A DNA stretch of 64,000 nt. It comes from Methylobacter sp. (lineage in GTDB: Bacteria; Pseudomonadota; Gammaproteobacteria; Methylococcales; Methylomonadaceae). A program made the translations under genes and the position numbers. Under the pieces are notes generated by a model that was not told the origin of the DNA, searched no databases, and saw nothing but the letters and a program-made list of their open reading frames with translations. Every line of letters starts with the position of its first letter. Within the stretch, counting starts at the first letter, position 1. Shown in pieces: positions 61,913 through 64,000 of this stretch. The DNA is taken from assembly GCA_024636505.1 (NCBI GenBank), contig JAGXGY010000059.1, forward strand, positions 1-64,000, given 5' to 3'.

Positions 61913-62050
61913 GATACTGCCGATTTAACATCGGCAATATCAGTTTTAAATAAGCACTAACCCTAACCACAAATGGTTTCAATCCACGTCTTCATGTTTC
62001 AATTTACATCTTCACAAGAAGAACGACATCACCTTTAAATTAAAGATGAT
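61913..62050 (-). ncRNA. crRNA-like RNA with degenerate repeat (CreR/CreA-like), predicted
   Basis: On the minus strand: a 32-nt degenerate repeat at 62027-61996 matches the array repeat at 19 of 32 positions, including all 8 last bases (ATTGAAAC). Its stem is rebuilt (TCTTC/GAAGA for CGCCC/GGGCG). A 3' half repeat follows (61995-61976, ends GTGGATTGAAAC), then a 34-nt spacer-like segment (61975-61942, starts CATTTGTGGTTAGGG). Last comes a 12-bp hairpin (61941-61930 with 61924-61913, one G-U) where the next repeat would be. A promoter precedes it. The layout fits a solo crRNA gene that Cas5c could process. Expression is unproven. Confidence 0.62.
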
Positions 62051-62056
62051 GAATTA

Positions 62057-62085
62057 AGAATACGTTAGCCAATTACCGCAGTCAA
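62057..62085 (-). promoter_or_regulatory. Sigma70-like promoter for the crRNA-like RNA and cas5c-8c-7c
   Basis: On the minus strand TTGACT (62085-62080) and TATTCT (62062-62057) are separated by exactly 17 nt. A transcript would start near 62050, 23 nt before the degenerate repeat, and read on into cas5c. No other good promoter is seen before the cas5c start. Confidence 0.75.
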
Positions 62086-62093
62086 TTTATTTC

Positions 62094-62118
62094 TTTCATT
62101 TATGGTTATGGTTATTAC
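62094..62118 (+). promoter_or_regulatory. Predicted partial target of the crRNA-like RNA beside its own promoter
   Basis: On the plus strand CATTTATGGTTATGGTTA (62097-62114) matches the first 18 nt of the spacer-like segment at all positions except 6 and 13; 18 of the first 22 match. It is preceded by TTT (TTC if the register is moved by one), TTC being the usual type I-C PAM. The site starts 11 bp upstream of the -35 and overlaps the cas3 stop codon. Partial pairing would allow binding without a full R-loop. Confidence 0.55.
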
Positions 62119-64000
62119 AAACAATCAAGCCCGCGTTTACTGACAAGTTCAGTTGACAAGCCAAACTCAGGGCTGTAATAGCATTCATCCAAATAAAACA
62201 CGCCTTCACCTTGAATTTCAACAATAGCACCCTGTTCACGCAATTTCTGCCAAACATTCGGAAATACATTGACGCTGTATTTTTGCGCTTTTCTCAAACA
62301 GCTATAAAAAGCCTTGGCTTCAAATTTTTTTGATAGGCCACACAATTCGGTAATCAAGGATTGCCCTTCTTCATAAGGCACAATCACTGAATAAGTCGGC
62401 GCATCTATGGCTTTAAAGGCTTTGCCTGCGGTCATGAAGGATTGCTTTAAATACAACGGCGCGCTTATGCCGTTATTCCATTTATTTTCACTGAGCAGAT
62501 TTAATAAAGTGTCGTTTCGTTCTGCTACATTGTTTGACACGGGATAGACCATTTGATCCGCACGTTCATAAAAATAGTAGTTGAAATATAACGCGATGGC
62601 TTCGGGGGCTAATAAATCTTGTCCTTTGTATTGTCTAAAGACGGTTTCAGTTTTCTTTTTCCCTTCTTTAATATCAATCAATTGGTCAATGGGTTCTTCG
62701 GCAGGGTTAATGACATGAACTTCGGCTTTATCTAACATAGCATTGCGATTGCAACGTCCCGCCGCTTGGGCAATGGAATCCAACCCTGCCAGAAAGCGAA
62801 TTACGCTGGCAAAATCTATATCGACACCTGCTTCAATCAATTGGGTACTGAAACACAACACAGGTTTTTTATCTATTAAACGGGCTTTGATGGTATTAAA
62901 AATATCGGTGCGGTGTGCGGAACATTGATGGGTGCTGAGGTGAAATACGCTGTCTTTATCTACTTTACTTTCACAATCCCGATACAGGGCTTCTGCCCAT
63001 GCTTTGGTATTGACGATGACTAAACAACTACCTTTTTCTGCGAATTCAGAAAGCGCGAATTCAGCAATTTCTTCTTTTGACCAACCTTCGGACTTCGTTT
63101 TATCCAAAATATCAACGCGCTTGAGTTGTTCAAAAAGTTTTTTAACGTCACCTATTAATTCATTTCCTTCGGGAATGATGAGCTGACCTTTTTCCGGCGT
63201 TTTGAGTTTGTCCAATAACGGTTGGGTTGCTGTGCATAACACAGCGGTTGTGTGGGTATAAGTCGTTAAAAAATTCAGGGCGTTACAAAATAAATGCGTG
63301 CAGTTAATCGGTAAAGTTTGAATTTCATCAAAAATAATTACGCTGTTTGCTAATTGATGCAAACGCCGCACGCCGCGTGTGCCGCCGTCAAATAAGGTTT
63401 CTAAAAATTGCACCATCGTTGTCATGACGATAGGCGCGTCCCAATTTTCAGCGACTAATTTACTGTGCCACGTTTGCTGTTCGGGTTCTAAATTGGAATG
63501 ATGTTCAAGTACCCACGCATAATCTTCACCAACACGTTGAATCGCTTTACGAATCGCCTCGGCATTTTGTTCAATAATGGAGGTGTAAGGAATAATATAG
63601 AAAATACGTTCTAATTTATGCTCTTTGGCATGATGCAGCGCAAAGCGCAAACTAGCGTATGTTTTACCACCGCCTGTTGGAACAGTTAAGCTATAAATGC
63701 CTTGCGGCTGTTCAGATCGGTTTTTGCAAGTGTCGGAAATGTCGCGGCGTATTTGATTTAATCGAAGCGTTTTTTCGGGTAACTGTTCGTGCTTACTTTC
63801 GATCTCATTTTGTTGTTCAACCAAGAAAAGTTCCAAGCGATTTATCGCAACATCCCAAGCTACAGGTTGATTACGATGATTTTTCTTTTCTGGCATTTCA
63901 AAATCAGCACTGTCAATACGGTCAGCATCAATCAAGCAACTGAATAAAAAACGAGTTAAAAAACCGAAATAAAATTGCCTGATGATTTCACTTTGCTGAG
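62115..64000 (-). CDS. cas3: Cas3 helicase-nuclease (type I-C), 5' end outside window
   Basis: The frame is open to the window edge, so the N-terminal HD nuclease domain lies beyond 64000. The visible part begins in sequence typical of the HD-helicase junction (TRFLFSCLIDADRIDSADF). It then shows Walker A VPTGGGKT, motif II FDEIQ, motif III-like CTATQP, SSTQL-type CFSTQLIEAGVDIDF (motif V) and QAAGRCNRN (motif VI). An apparent start at 63935 is an internal TTG. Cas3 is recruited by Cascade to unwind and degrade target DNA. It is separated from cas5c by 289 bp holding the crRNA-like unit. Confidence 0.96.
   Translation of the reverse strand, partial: QQSEIIRQFYFGFLTRFLFSCLIDADRIDSADFEMPEKKNHRNQPVAWDVAINRLELFLVEQQNEIESKHEQLPEKTLRLNQIRRDISDTCKNRSEQPQGIYSLTVPTGGGKTYASLRFALHHAKEHKLERIFYIIPYTSIIEQNAEAIRKAIQRVGEDYAWVLEHHSNLEPEQQTWHSKLVAENWDAPIVMTTMVQFLETLFDGGTRGVRRLHQLANSVIIFDEIQTLPINCTHLFCNALNFLTTYTHTTAVLCTATQPLLDKLKTPEKGQLIIPEGNELIGDVKKLFEQLKRVDILDKTKSEGWSKEEIAEFALSEFAEKGSCLVIVNTKAWAEALYRDCESKVDKDSVFHLSTHQCSAHRTDIFNTIKARLIDKKPVLCFSTQLIEAGVDIDFASVIRFLAGLDSIAQAAGRCNRNAMLDKAEVHVINPAEEPIDQLIDIKEGKKKTETVFRQYKGQDLLAPEAIALYFNYYFYERADQMVYPVSNNVAERNDTLLNLLSENKWNNGISAPLYLKQSFMTAGKAFKAIDAPTYSVIVPYEEGQSLITELCGLSKKFEAKAFYSCLRKAQKYSVNVFPNVWQKLREQGAIVEIQGEGVFYLDECYYSPEFGLSTELVSKRGLDCL

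Noticed and set aside
62000-62032. Mini-ORF ATG TCG TTC TTC TTG TGA as a possible CreT-like toxin
   Set aside because: The AAAGG before it is too close to the ATG for good initiation, it lies inside the degenerate repeat, and it has no rare-codon run like known CreT toxins. I therefore favour a CreR-type regulator over a toxin-antitoxin RNA pair, but do not exclude it.
63935-63935. Start of cas3 at 63935
   Set aside because: The frame continues open to the window edge with conserved Cas3 sequence; the TTG here is internal.

Overview
The window looks like chromosomal DNA of a gammaproteobacterium. The gene content (pcnB-folK-panBCD, hemCDXY, prlC-ubiD, maf-rng-yhdP-tldD), the roughly 48-50 % GC and the many short palindromic intergenic repeats suggest a Methylococcales-type methanotroph. 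That placement is inference: no methane-oxidation gene lies in the window.

Layout. Positions 1-141 hold the right end of an IS200/IS605-type element. Then come an outer-membrane protein, thiO, pyrD, pmbA, a patch of tiny genes (one broken), and a tldD / bamC-like / nitrilase / yhdP / rng / maf / rlmH series on the minus strand. 15.8-18.4 kb carries flagellar accessory genes (flgP-like, flgT-like, fliW). 18.8-22.9 kb carries panD-panC-panB-folK-pcnB; pcnB appears to start at an ATT codon, as reported for E. coli. 23.2-28.8 kb carries small membrane proteins, an HDOD protein, prlC and ubiD. 28.9-33.6 kb is accessory: a delta-60 repeat protein, a higA antitoxin whose higB survives only as a tail, and two membrane GTPases. 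33.6-39.7 kb is hemY-hemX-hemD-hemC and gnd. 40-45.6 kb holds secreted or membrane redox genes (cytochrome c, Tat phosphoesterase, di-haem peroxidase, FMN-binding protein, porin). 45.7-50.3 kb is a phosphotransferase, rdgB, rph, a Ser/Thr kinase and yicC.

50.3-64 kb is a complete-looking type I-C CRISPR-Cas locus on the minus strand: cas3 (runs off the window), cas5c, cas8c, cas7c, cas4, cas1, cas2, leader, and an array of 88 identical 32-bp repeats with 87 spacers.

The most notable signal is in the cas3-cas5c gap. A strong sigma70-like promoter is followed by a structure-preserving degenerate CRISPR repeat, a second half repeat, a 34-nt spacer-like segment and a 12-bp hairpin. The first 18 nt of the spacer-like segment match, at 16 positions, a site just upstream of that same promoter, next to TTC/TTT. 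This has the design of a crRNA-like autorepressor (CreR/CreA-type) for the cas5c-8c-7c operon. A strong intrinsic terminator between cas7c and cas4 appears to insulate the adaptation genes from the interference genes.
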